A DNA stretch of 64,000 nucleotides from UBA5078 sp040384465 (GCA_040384465.1 JAZKJF010000012.1:133843-197842), one strand, 5' to 3'; shown: positions 26,549 to 35,014, numbered from the stretch's first letter. Made by a program: numbers and translations. The notes: generated by a model from the sequence alone, not told the origin.

Positions 26549-26565
26549 TGCACGTTAATGGTGCA
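26549..26565. promoter_or_regulatory. NtrC enhancer site for amt
   Basis: TGCACGTTAATGGTGCA fits the NtrC consensus TGCAC-N7-GTGCA exactly in both half sites. It lies about 85-100 bases upstream of the sigma54 element, the usual distance for an enhancer. Together they indicate nitrogen-limitation control of amt. The divergent gene at 26784 is more than 200 bases away and no sigma54 element was seen for it. Confidence 0.8.
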
Positions 26566-26783
26566 TTTCCTATTCTGCCTGCAACTGAGTGAATTGGCTG
26601 ACGGGCCGCTCAAGTACTCCGGACGGTTGGCGTGCTCGCACCTTTTTGGCCGCGCGACAGCAGCTTCAGTGATGCAGCAACCGCGCACTGGCAGATAAAG
26701 AACGCTTCGCCCGTTTCCAAGTGAAATGAGCAACCTGAACAGGCATACTGCAGCCATTCACACAACCCGGGTGGTACAAGTAA

Positions 26784-29027
26784 ATGGCTGAACTTTCTTT
26801 CAACGCCCAAATACATCAGCATAAAAGTTACAGAATCCGTGCAGCGGTGCTCGCCACAATCTTTATCGGTCTGACAGCATGCAGCGAAGAGGTTGCACCC
26901 ACTGCCCCTTCCCCCTCTGCTGCGGCCCCGGCCTCCGTCGCAATCTCGATCCTCTCTTCACCCGGCGCCGAATGGGTATCCGGTGGCGATGCAATGGTGC
27001 GCGTCAGTACCACGGATGTGCCTGACAATGCGCAGATTCAGCTACTGCTCAACGGCACTGACGTCACCAGCCAGCTCGTCAAAGACAGCGCCGGTGGCAC
27101 CATGACCGGCGTGGTCAGCGGCATGGCCACCGGGAATAACACACTCACCGCCGCTGTCACCACGCACTCAGCACAACTCCTGACCACAGCCTCACTGGAC
27201 GTCACTAATTCCCCGGCCACCGGCCCGATGTTCTCCGGCCCCCATGAAACGCCCTTCGTGTGCCAGACCGACGCCTTCGACCTCGCCGATGGCAGCACCC
27301 TCGGCGCACCTCTGGATGCAAACTGCTCGGTCGCTACACGCGTCGACTACGTTTACCGCAGCACGGATGCGAGCATCACAGATCTGCAACCTCTCAGCTC
27401 GCTCACAGCCCTGCCCGCCGATGTCGCCAGCACGACGACTATCGACAACAAGACCGTCCCTTATGTAGTGCGCATCGAGACTGGTACGCTCAACCGTGCG
27501 ATCTACCAAACGGCGATGCTGCACAACCCGGCGGCAGAGGAAGCTCCGAGCTTGAGCAACCCTCCAGATGGCTGGAACGGTCGCCTGGTCTACACGTTCG
27601 GCGGCGGCTGCACCAACGGCTGGTATCGCCAAGGCAGCAACACCGGCGGCGTACTCGACGACAATATCCTGAAGCAAGGCTATGCCATCGCCTCGTCCTC
27701 GCTCAACGTGTTCGGCAACAATTGCAACGACCTGCTCGCCGCTGAATCCATGGCGATGGTGAAGGAGCGCTTCATCGAGGCCTATGGTCCGCCGCGCTAC
27801 ACGATCGGCTGGGGCTGCTCCGGCGGCTCCTATCAGCAGCACCAGATCGCCGATAATTATCCCGGCCTGCTCGACGGCATCCTGCCCGGCTGCAGTTTTC
27901 CCGATGTCGCCTTCGGAACCGTCTACTCGATTATCGACCAGCGTCTGCTGGGACATTATTTTCGCGACACGGCACCACAACAGTTCAGTGATGAACAGAT
28001 CGAAGCCGTCGCTGGCATCCTCTCGGTGAAGACGATGTACACCAACACCGTGTACCAGGGCTCACTGCGTATCGCGGCCGATGCTTATTGCCCAGACGCA
28101 TTGCCAGAGGACCAGCGTTATAACGCGAGCAGCAATCCCACCGGCGCACGCTGCGGTGTCTACGACCATACAGTGAATGTCTATGGCAAAGATCCCGCCA
28201 CCGGTTTCGCACGCCGCCCCATCGACAACGTCGGTGTGCAATACGGGCTGGCGGCTTTGAACGCGGGGACTATCAGTGTCGATCAGTTCCTCGATATCAA
28301 CGAGAAGATCGGCGGCTACGACAACGACGCCAACTTCCAGGCCGAGCGGACAGTGGCGGACATCGAGGCAACGCGGCAGGCTTATCGTACCGGACGCCTG
28401 ACCAGTGCCGGTGGCGGACTGCGGGACATTCCGATCATCGATTACCGCGCCTACAGCGATGATAACGATGACGGCGATATCCATCTGCGCTACCACTCTT
28501 TCTCGATGCGTGAGCGTCTGCGCAAGGCCAATGGTGATGCCGACAACCAGGTGATGCTCGTCGAAGACTTCCGCTACAGCTACTACGGCAGCCGCAGCCC
28601 GCTGCTGATGAGCGCGCTGGCGCAGATGGACCAGTGGCTAGCCAATATCGCCGCCGACACCACTGCCATCACGCCGAATGCCACCATGCATGACAAAGTC
28701 GTACGCAACAAGCCGGCGACCCTGCAGGACGGCTGCAACACCCGCGACGAGAACCCGACCTTCATCGCCGAAACCCAGAGCCGCAGCAGTGGCCAGTGTG
28801 CTGACATTTACCCTGCTCCCGCCTCACCACGTTTTGTCGCGGGTGCGGATATCGCAGCCGACGTCATCAAGTGCGCTCTGAAACCTGTCGACATGCAAGA
28901 CTACACAGTGCAATTCGACACCGCGCAATCGGCACGCCTGCAGAAAGTCTTCCGCGATGGCGTGTGTGACTGGAGCAAGGACGGCGTCGAGCAGCAGGGG
29001 CTGCAGGGCTTGTGGTTGAAGTTTTAG
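26784..29027 (+). CDS. Large exported lipoprotein esterase-like protein (DUF6351-type)
   Basis: A 747-residue protein. A lipoprotein signal ends in FIGLTAC (near residue 33), then an Ala/Pro/Ser-rich linker and a beta-sandwich-like region. The catalytic-looking core has RYTIGWGCSGGSYQQHQIADNYPGLLDGI, a nucleophile elbow with Cys directly before Ser, a feature also seen in tannase/feruloyl esterase enzymes. From memory this pattern and length fit DUF6351 proteins. It would sit at the cell surface or periplasm and hydrolyse an ester; substrate unknown. Cysteines are frequent, suggesting disulfides. Start ATG at 26784 lies 13 residues before the hydrophobic signal. Confidence 0.7.
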   Translation: MAELSFNAQIHQHKSYRIRAAVLATIFIGLTACSEEVAPTAPSPSAAAPASVAISILSSPGAEWVSGGDAMVRVSTTDVPDNAQIQLLLNGTDVTSQLVKDSAGGTMTGVVSGMATGNNTLTAAVTTHSAQLLTTASLDVTNSPATGPMFSGPHETPFVCQTDAFDLADGSTLGAPLDANCSVATRVDYVYRSTDASITDLQPLSSLTALPADVASTTTIDNKTVPYVVRIETGTLNRAIYQTAMLHNPAAEEAPSLSNPPDGWNGRLVYTFGGGCTNGWYRQGSNTGGVLDDNILKQGYAIASSSLNVFGNNCNDLLAAESMAMVKERFIEAYGPPRYTIGWGCSGGSYQQHQIADNYPGLLDGILPGCSFPDVAFGTVYSIIDQRLLGHYFRDTAPQQFSDEQIEAVAGILSVKTMYTNTVYQGSLRIAADAYCPDALPEDQRYNASSNPTGARCGVYDHTVNVYGKDPATGFARRPIDNVGVQYGLAALNAGTISVDQFLDINEKIGGYDNDANFQAERTVADIEATRQAYRTGRLTSAGGGLRDIPIIDYRAYSDDNDDGDIHLRYHSFSMRERLRKANGDADNQVMLVEDFRYSYYGSRSPLLMSALAQMDQWLANIAADTTAITPNATMHDKVVRNKPATLQDGCNTRDENPTFIAETQSRSSGQCADIYPAPASPRFVAGADIAADVIKCALKPVDMQDYTVQFDTAQSARLQKVFRDGVCDWSKDGVEQQGLQGLWLKF

Positions 29028-29105
29028 GGTGTCGACGGCAAGCCTCTCTTGCGCCCTCACATCTGATGCGATAGCATCAAATCATCTGATGCACAGGGGT
29101 ATATT

Positions 29106-29369
29106 TTGCGCACTACATTAGACATTGAAGACTCTGTCCTGAACGCAGTGAAGGAACTGGCGCAACGCCAGGGAAAGTCAGCGGGTGAGGTCATATCGAC
29201 GCTGGCACGTCAGGCCTTGTTGCAGGGTGTTGGAGCGTCTGATCGCCAACAGAGCAATGCGGTCAGCGAACCGCCAGCCAGCTATGGCTTTCGCCCTCTG
29301 TCCGCCAATGGTGACACTCTGGTCAGTAATGCCATGGTGAATAAACTGCGCGACGAGCTGGGGGTGTGA
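29106..29369 (+). CDS. VapB-type antitoxin
   Basis: An 87-residue protein. The first 45 residues (RTTLDIEDSVLNAVKELAQRQGKSAGEVISTLARQALL) form a ribbon-helix-helix-like DNA-binding domain typical of antitoxins paired with PIN toxins; the C-terminal half is flexible and binds the toxin. The start is TTG at 29106, six bases after AGGGG; no ATG is available in this region. Its stop overlaps the start of the PIN toxin gene (TGATG). Antitoxin plus toxin normally repress their own promoter; the TCTGATGCGATAGCATCAAA area at about 29062 is a possible operator. Confidence 0.85.
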   Translation: MRTTLDIEDSVLNAVKELAQRQGKSAGEVISTLARQALLQGVGASDRQQSNAVSEPPASYGFRPLSANGDTLVSNAMVNKLRDELGV

Positions 29370-29797
29370 TGCGGGCACTGCTGGATGTCAACGTGCTCAT
29401 CGCACTGCTGGACAGCGCGCACATCCATCATTCCCAGGCAATGAACTGGTTAAGTACCAACATCGCGGAGGGTTGGGCGTCATGTCCAATCACTCAGAAT
29501 GGGTGTATCCGTATCATGTCACAATCAGCGTATCCCAACTCCCGTTCTCCCATTGAGATCGCCTCACGTTTACGCGACGCCACGCTATCTCCCCAGCATC
29601 AGTTCTGGGCAGATGATGCGTCACTGTTGGATGCCGAACTCTTTGATTGGCAACATCTGTTCAATGCCCGCCAGCTTACTGATGCTTATCTGTTGGCGCT
29701 GGCGGTGCAGAACTCGGGGGTCTTTGTAACGTTTGATCACGCCGTGCCTTTCCGCGCGGTAGCAGGCGCTGGAATGGAACACTTGATCCTGATCTGA
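29369..29797 (+). CDS. VapC-type PIN domain toxin
   Basis: A 142-residue PIN domain ribonuclease. Acidic residues needed for Mg binding are present: MRALLDVNVLIALLD (first Asp), ASCPITQNGCIRIM with the conserved Glu position here Gln/Asn in character, and RQLTDAYLLALAVQNSGVFVTFD with the two later Asp residues. The family usually has TENG where this protein has TQNG, so one metal ligand may be replaced. GTG at 29366 is an alternative start. It is translationally coupled to the VapB-type antitoxin. Confidence 0.83.
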   Translation: MRALLDVNVLIALLDSAHIHHSQAMNWLSTNIAEGWASCPITQNGCIRIMSQSAYPNSRSPIEIASRLRDATLSPQHQFWADDASLLDAELFDWQHLFNARQLTDAYLLALAVQNSGVFVTFDHAVPFRAVAGAGMEHLILI

Positions 29798-29807
29798 CGG
29801 TGGCCAA

Positions 29808-30230
29808 ATGACACTCACTGAAATCGCCTATGGTTCTCCTGAATACCAGCTGACCCTCGCTCTCAGAGAGCGCGTACTGCGCATCCCCCTCGGCCTCAAA
29901 TTGTCCGACAACGACACCATAGATGAAGATCAGCAGCTGCATTTCACGACCTTGCACGAAGGGACTCTACTGGCATGTGTGGTAGCCAAACCGCTTGGAG
30001 GTGGCACTGTCAAACTACGGCAGATGGCGGTGTGTCCACAGCACCAAGGGCGGGGCCTTGGTCGGCAGTTACTCAAGTTTGCCGAGGACACTCTCAGGCA
30101 GAGGGGTTTCCAGCGAATCGAGATGTCCGCGCGGCAATCAGCCATCGGGTTCTATGAAAAAATTGGCTATCGGACTATAGGTGATGCCTATGTTGAACGG
30201 GGAATTCCTCACATCAAAATGCAGAAGTAG
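29808..30230 (+). CDS. GNAT family acetyltransferase (ElaA-like)
   Basis: A 140-residue GNAT enzyme. The acetyl-CoA binding motif is seen in VKLRQMAVCPQHQGRGLGRQLLKFAEDTL (Q-x-x-G-x-G), followed by IEMSARQSAIGFYEKIGYRTIGDAY, the usual final elements. The layout, with an N-terminal LALRERVLRIPLGL, is that of ElaA-like or toxin-cassette-associated acetyltransferases. It follows the VapC-type gene by 10 bases on the same strand. Substrate unknown. Confidence 0.85.
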   Translation: MTLTEIAYGSPEYQLTLALRERVLRIPLGLKLSDNDTIDEDQQLHFTTLHEGTLLACVVAKPLGGGTVKLRQMAVCPQHQGRGLGRQLLKFAEDTLRQRGFQRIEMSARQSAIGFYEKIGYRTIGDAYVERGIPHIKMQK

Positions 30231-30264
30231 CTGCGTCGAGCCCATGCAGCATGATTATCTTCTG

Positions 30265-30293
30265 AGAGCTGGTCACAAATTGTGACCAGCTCT
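30265..30293. repeat. 29-base perfect palindrome at the GNAT/ORF6N junction
   Basis: AGAGCTGGTCACAA, one central A, then TTGTGACCAGCTCT. It lies between the convergent GNAT gene and the ORF6N remnant. It may end transcription of the GNAT gene (it is followed only by TTTA), but on the minus strand it also reads in the ORF6N frame as ELVTICDQL, which looks like a conserved piece of that family, so it may be a coding leftover. Confidence 0.75.
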
Positions 30294-30316
30294 TTACGCA
30301 TTGATCTGACAAGACA

Positions 30317-30562
30317 CTATTGCTCGTTCCACGGCCCAAAACCGATAGGCCTCTTCCTGCCAGACTCCTTTTCCTTTTCAGTAGCTGCCAGCTGGAACAT
30401 GAAGTCTTCGGGAAAGCGCACACTATTTCGCTTAACTGCCTGATTGAGTGCTTTGGTTGACACGCCATATAGCGCTGCGAGATCGGCGTCAATCATTACC
30501 CGCTGACCGCGCAGGGTCACTATCTTCCCCGCAATTAGCTCAAGAGTTTGTAAATCTGACAT
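30317..30562 (-). pseudogene. ORF6N domain protein, decayed
   Basis: An 81-residue frame starting MSDLQTLELIAGKIVTLRGQRVMIDADLAALYGVSTKALNQAVKRN and RFPEDFMFQL, the standard ORF6N domain of phage-type and cassette-type proteins. Normal members are about 170-300 residues. Here the frame leaves the family pattern after ATEKEKE, meets a TAG at 30317-30319, and the same frame then continues with RKELVTICDQLSED up to the GNAT gene. I read it as a gene broken by a short insertion and stop, and cut at its 3' end. Confidence 0.65.
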
Positions 30563-30762
30563 CGGAATCCTTTCCTGATCGAATTTCGTATAGCACAAGC
30601 ATAGCCTATAAAGCCGCATGAGCAAGCTGACCGTGGCACTCAACCGAGAGAGACAGAAAGAATCATTCGCAACAAGCTGGCCCAAACCTCGGTTCTTGTG
30701 TCAGCATGTAACAACCAAAAACCACCGCTGACGGGCAACTCTGCCCGGGGAATGGAACACTC

Positions 30763-31443
30763 ATGCAAATTTCAACATGGAAACTTTCGAGACCTCTCTT
30801 CAACACTTTGCTCACGGGACTGGTGCTGGTGGGCGCGCTGTCACAGGCCACCCCGTCGCTGGCCGCTGATGCCGCTTTCGACGGTGCCACCGGCGTACTA
30901 ACGCTACCGGTTGTCGATGTACCCGGCACGGGCGTCGTCAATGCCGGGCTGCGGCTGAGCAAGGACAATCCCATCGAGTTCACCCTGCAGTCGGCGCAGA
31001 TCTACACGACGCCGGTGACACTCAACGACAAGTCTGCGCGGGTGCGGGATGGGGGCGTCCTCTATATACCCAGCGTGCAGGTGGGCAGTCAGCTGTATGA
31101 ACTGAACATGACACTCATCAAGCCGGACCCGATTACCTTCGGCAATCTGCAGGTGCTGGGTATTACCAATGTGACGCCACCTGCGCCGGACCCTCTGCAG
31201 TTGAGCATCACAGCCGGGCAGAACCGCTACGCCCAGCTCTGCGCCAGTTGTCATGGCAGCAACGGTGACGGCGACTTGCAGGGTCCGAGTCTCGTGACCA
31301 GTGGTTTCAACACCTTCAGTACCCTGCGTGTGAAGATCAACAACACCATGCCGCTGGGCAACTCCTCTGCCTGCGTCGACAACAGCAACTCGACGTGCGC
31401 CACCGACATCGCCAACTTCATCTTCAATCGTCTGCAGCGGTGA
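30763..31443 (+). CDS. Exported class I cytochrome c with a unique N-terminal region
   Basis: A 226-residue protein. Signal peptide residues 1-35 (ends PSLAA). Residues 36-140 form a beta-rich region without a recognised family. The C-terminal domain has one haem c site, C160-A-S-C163-H164, in YAQLCASCHGSNGDGDLQGPSL, and a distal ligand Met196 in NNTMPLGN. Two further cysteines (SSACVDNSNSTC) may form a disulfide. It is a periplasmic electron carrier, partner unknown. The next gene starts 5 bases after its stop, so the two are co-transcribed. Confidence 0.82.
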   Translation: MQISTWKLSRPLFNTLLTGLVLVGALSQATPSLAADAAFDGATGVLTLPVVDVPGTGVVNAGLRLSKDNPIEFTLQSAQIYTTPVTLNDKSARVRDGGVLYIPSVQVGSQLYELNMTLIKPDPITFGNLQVLGITNVTPPAPDPLQLSITAGQNRYAQLCASCHGSNGDGDLQGPSLVTSGFNTFSTLRVKINNTMPLGNSSACVDNSNSTCATDIANFIFNRLQR

Positions 31444-31447
31444 CAGC

Positions 31448-32377
31448 ATGAGCATTCCAGATATGACGACTCTGCGCCTGACTGCCGCCGCTTGCGTGTT
31501 GATACTCTCTGCTCCGGCAGTGCTGGCGCAGGAGGTGTTGCGCGATTACGAGCGCAAGTCCTTCGACAGTCCGGAAGGCTGGGCCATGGCCCACACTTTG
31601 TCTTCCTCGTTGAATCTGGGCGCGCTGCCCCCGGAAGCGCTCGCGCCCTGGCACTGGAGCGTGTCGGCAGAATTGGGCTCCATTCCCCATCTCACCCGCG
31701 AGGAGCAGCGCGTCGGTTTCGGCGGGTACAAGCTGGAAGATATGAACAAGTCGCCGGTGTTTGGCAGAGGCCGGGTACTACTCGGGCTGCCGGGCAAAGT
31801 CAGCGTGGAGGCCTCGTGGACGCCACCCGTGCAGGTCGATGGAGCACGGCCCGAGGGCATTTACGGTCTGGCACTGGAGAAATCCTTGTTTGACGAAGGC
31901 GGCTGGCAACTGGGCGTACGCTTGTTCGCGGTGCGCGGAGAGGCCTCGGGTGATACGACGTGCAGCCACTCGGTCGCCTCTGCTACTCCAGGTTCTGCGG
32001 CAAATCCCTTTGGCTGCCGGGAGCCTTCAGAGGATCGACTGCAACTCGACCACGAGGGCGTCGAATTGATGGCTTCCCACCGCATCCCCAATACCCGCTG
32101 GCAACCCTTCATCGCCATGGCCAAGACTCACGCCAGCCCTTATGTAGAGGTCAATGCCCGAGTCTTTGACAGCCTGGATCTGTCTGAAATGGAGACCAAA
32201 GGCACACTCTCCACACTGTCGGTCGGCGCTGTGTACCACGCCACGCCCGACTGGCGCGTGACCGCCGCATTCTCCTACACCCCGCTGGATGTGCGCCGAC
32301 CACCACTCGGCCAGAGTCGTGATGCCAACTTCTGGAGCGTCCGGCTAGGCCTGGCGTGGGTGAGAGCGGGCCGTTAA
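31448..32377 (+). CDS. Exported protein of unknown function, co-transcribed with cytochrome c
   Basis: A 309-residue protein with a signal peptide (ends APAVLAQ). The body alternates polar and hydrophobic residues (VLLGLPGKVSVEASWTPP, WQLGVRLFAVRG, TLSVGAVYHATPDWRVTAAFSYTP) and ends FWSVRLGLAWVRAGR, so an outer-membrane beta-barrel is possible, though the last residue is not aromatic. ATG at 31448 or 31463. It follows the cytochrome c gene by 5 bases. No family is recognised. After it come two copies of TTCTATTCCCCCA. Confidence 0.65.
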   Translation: MSIPDMTTLRLTAAACVLILSAPAVLAQEVLRDYERKSFDSPEGWAMAHTLSSSLNLGALPPEALAPWHWSVSAELGSIPHLTREEQRVGFGGYKLEDMNKSPVFGRGRVLLGLPGKVSVEASWTPPVQVDGARPEGIYGLALEKSLFDEGGWQLGVRLFAVRGEASGDTTCSHSVASATPGSAANPFGCREPSEDRLQLDHEGVELMASHRIPNTRWQPFIAMAKTHASPYVEVNARVFDSLDLSEMETKGTLSTLSVGAVYHATPDWRVTAAFSYTPLDVRRPPLGQSRDANFWSVRLGLAWVRAGR

Positions 32378-32644
32378 CGACGGCCCTGCCCATCTTCTAT
32401 TCCCCCACTCTTCTATTCCCCCATTCAGTTCTGCAAAAACTCTGCACAAAAAAAGAGCACCTTTTTCCTAAAGTTTCTCCTGAACAGGTCGCTACTCGTA
32501 TTGAATGGCCAAGAGGGAGTCCTGGTTTGAACACGCAGTAAGCCAATCCTATCGACAATGCAGCACCCTCAGACCAGCAACAGCCGTATCCCCAAAAGGT
32601 ACGGAAAAAGAAAACTGCCCATCCAAAATGTACGGAGAAACTCC

Positions 32645-33217
32645 ATGAAATATACAGCTTCCAGATCGAGGCTTACTCACAAACTTGCAACAATTGTCGC
32701 CGTGCTCGTGTTGAGCACTTACCATTCCAGTGCGATGGCCGAGCGTATTTCGGCAAGCGACGAAGGCAAGGATTCCATTGCGAAGTTTCTGTTGAACTTT
32801 GGCCGTTTCATCGATTGGCCGGAAACCGCTTTTGCGTCACCGTCAGCTGATTTCAAACTCTGTGTTCTGGGCGCCAACCATCTTGGCAACGTCCTAGAGC
32901 AGAATCTGCGCAACAAGAAGGCCGGTGAAAGAGCATTTGCGATTACCGAGCTGACTGCGGCACAACTCAATGATGCCAAGAGCTGCAACATCGTCTACAT
33001 CAGTGCCGATGAAGAAGCACGAGTGAAAGAAATAACGACAGCCCTGTCAGGTCTCCCCGTGTTGACAGTCGGTGAAGTCGCCGATTTCTCCAAGAGTGGC
33101 GGCATGATCGGCCTGGCGTCAGCGCCCGGCGGCAAGATTGCCATCAGCATCCAGAAGACCTTGATCGGCAGCGTCAATCTGACGGTACGAGAGCAACTGA
33201 TGCGAGCGATTCAGTAA
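32645..33217 (+). CDS. YfiR family periplasmic protein (DUF4154)
   Basis: A 190-residue protein with a signal peptide (ends SSAMA) and a YfiR domain: KDSIAKFLLNFGRFIDWPETAF, FKLCVLGANHLGNVLEQNL, CNIVYISADEEARVKEITTAL, PVLTVGEVADFSKSGGMIGLA and KIAISIQKTLIGSVNLTVREQLM. In Pseudomonas YfiR is a periplasmic repressor of the diguanylate cyclase YfiN, acting on its periplasmic sensor. Here the next gene encodes a chemoreceptor-like protein. ATG at 32645 has GGAGAAACTCC before it. An inverted repeat ACCGGTGTC / GACACCGGT (33290-33322) separates the two genes. Confidence 0.9.
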   Translation: MKYTASRSRLTHKLATIVAVLVLSTYHSSAMAERISASDEGKDSIAKFLLNFGRFIDWPETAFASPSADFKLCVLGANHLGNVLEQNLRNKKAGERAFAITELTAAQLNDAKSCNIVYISADEEARVKEITTALSGLPVLTVGEVADFSKSGGMIGLASAPGGKIAISIQKTLIGSVNLTVREQLMRAIQ

Positions 33218-33289
33218 CAAGCAACGCATTAACAAGCAGTCAATCAGGCCAGGCAGCTGGCCCCTATCAATTTGCAGTCGGTCTTCTGT

Positions 33290-33322
33290 ACCGGTGTCTG
33301 TGGCAGCGTCTTTGACACCGGT
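33290..33322. repeat. 9-bp inverted repeat between yfiR-like and chemoreceptor genes
   Basis: ACCGGTGTC (33290-33298) and its perfect complement GACACCGGT (33314-33322), with a 15-base loop. No T run follows, so it is not a standard terminator; it could stabilise or partially block the transcript between the two genes, or be a protein site. Confidence 0.55.
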
Positions 33323-33348
33323 GTAGTCCTCCGCTGGAGGGTGCCCAA

Positions 33349-34896
33349 GTGATAAGTTCGAAGTGGACATTGAAGTGGAAAGTACTGGCCGGCGTCACGG
33401 TGACCAGCACTTTTGCAGTGGTGCTGTGCAGCACTATTTTTATCGTGATGGAATTGGACAGGCTTGAAAGCGCGACCAATACAGACGCCCAGATTACTGC
33501 GCGTCTGATCGGCGCCAACACAACCGGAGCGCTGGCTTTCATGGACGCCGCGTCGGCGAGCGAAACCTTGAGTTCACTCGAACTGAATCAGAATATTATC
33601 GGCGCAGCGATTTTCGATGCAGGAGGCAGCTCGTTTGCAACCTTCGCTGCACGCGGGACCACCGCCTCGTCGCTGCCGAACCGGCCAGGCTCAACGGGCG
33701 AGATCCTGCATCGCGATGACCTCGGGTACATCGAACTCTATGAACCCATCGAGATGGACGGTGACATGGTCGGCACCATTTATCTGCGGGTCAGCCTGGA
33801 AGAATATCAGCGGGTGGTTAACGCCTATCTGTTTTCCGCACTGGGGATCATCGTCGGAATCGCAGCAATTGCGCTGGCAATCTCTTTCGTTGTGCAGCGT
33901 TCGATTGTCACCCCCATCAATCAGGTCGTCGCCGCACTGCGGGACATAGCCGAGGGCGATGGTGACCTCACGCAGCGCATCAAAGTCACTTCGGAAGACG
34001 AGGTGGGGCAACTGGCGCACTGGTTCAATGTGTTCGTGGGGCGTATTCATGTGGTCGTCAGCAGTTTCAAAGACTCCTCGTTCAACTTGACCTCCGCCGC
34101 TGAACAGCTTTCTGCTACCACCAACCAGACCGCCAGTGGTGCCAATCGTCAGCAGTCCGAGATTTCGCACGTGGCAACAGCCATGGCAGAAATGGCCGGC
34201 ACGGTGGAAGAAGTAGCGCGTAATGTCGGCATGGCGGCCTCTGATGCCCAGAAGGCTGACAACGAGTCCAACAAAGGGGCAGAGGTCGTCGCACAGACGA
34301 TGCACGCCATCAACGAACTCGCACACGACATCGACCGCGCTTCCGAGGTCATCATCCAGTTGCAGAAAGAGACTGACAGTATCGGGTCAGTGCTTGATGT
34401 GATTCGGGGCATTGCCGAACAGACCAATCTGCTGGCACTCAACGCCGCCATCGAAGCAGCACGTGCCGGTGAGCAGGGGCGCGGCTTTGCGGTGGTCGCC
34501 GATGAAGTGCGAACACTGGCCAGCCGTACGCAGGCATCCACTGAAGAGATTCAGAAGATGATCCAGAAATTGCAGACCGGTGCGCGTCAGGCGGTGACCG
34601 TGATGGGCAAGGGCAAAGAGCAGGCGTCATCCAGCGTGGAGCATGCCGGCCGTGCCGGACAATCACTGCAGGCCATCACCAAAGCCGTCTCGGTCATCAA
34701 AGACATGACGACTCAGATCGCCAGTGCCTCGGAAGAGCAATCAGCGGTCTCCATCGAGATCAAACAGAACATCAACAACATTTCCCAGGTGGCCAATGAA
34801 ACGGCGACCGGCTCGAAGGAAATCAGTGCCGGTTCCGACGAACTGGCCAGACTGGCGCTGGAGATGAAGCGTCTGGTGGGTCAGTTCAAAGTGTAA
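33349..34896 (+). CDS. Methyl-accepting chemotaxis-type protein with a CHASE8-like sensor
   Basis: A 515-residue transmembrane receptor. TM1 about residues 10-34; periplasmic sensor 35-158; TM2 159-183; HAMP 184-237; cytoplasmic signalling domain to the end, with the hairpin tip IRGIAEQTNLLALNAAIEAARAGEQGRGFAVVADEVRTLA. The sensor has ITARLIGANTTGALAFMDAASASETLSSL and IIGAAIFDAGGSSFATF, which resembles the CHASE8 domain of YfiN. No C-terminal receptor pentapeptide for CheR/CheB is seen. Start is GTG at 33349, eight bases after GGAGGG. It lies 131 bases after the yfiR-like gene, whose product may bind this sensor. Confidence 0.85.
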   Translation: MISSKWTLKWKVLAGVTVTSTFAVVLCSTIFIVMELDRLESATNTDAQITARLIGANTTGALAFMDAASASETLSSLELNQNIIGAAIFDAGGSSFATFAARGTTASSLPNRPGSTGEILHRDDLGYIELYEPIEMDGDMVGTIYLRVSLEEYQRVVNAYLFSALGIIVGIAAIALAISFVVQRSIVTPINQVVAALRDIAEGDGDLTQRIKVTSEDEVGQLAHWFNVFVGRIHVVVSSFKDSSFNLTSAAEQLSATTNQTASGANRQQSEISHVATAMAEMAGTVEEVARNVGMAASDAQKADNESNKGAEVVAQTMHAINELAHDIDRASEVIIQLQKETDSIGSVLDVIRGIAEQTNLLALNAAIEAARAGEQGRGFAVVADEVRTLASRTQASTEEIQKMIQKLQTGARQAVTVMGKGKEQASSSVEHAGRAGQSLQAITKAVSVIKDMTTQIASASEEQSAVSIEIKQNINNISQVANETATGSKEISAGSDELARLALEMKRLVGQFKV

Positions 34897-34959
34897 GAGC
34901 TGTCACCACCGAGTTCTGATGGAAGCAGTTCTGCTCCTCTGCAGACAATCGCAACACCG

Positions 34960-35014
34960 AATCGCCTTGCCACGTCTTTTGCTTGCGAGCAATGACACTG
35001 ACAAGGCGATTTTT
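34960..35014 (+). terminator. Possible terminator of the chemoreceptor gene
   Basis: AATCGCCTTG (34960-34969) pairs with CAAGGCGATT (35002-35011), followed by TTTC. The loop is long (about 32 bases) but itself can pair. Placed 64 bases after the stop. Confidence 0.4.

Noticed and set aside
26470..26757. 95-codon minus-strand frame upstream of amt
   Set aside because: It covers the sigma54 and NtrC sites, which are better explanations for the sequence, and the product is not protein-like.
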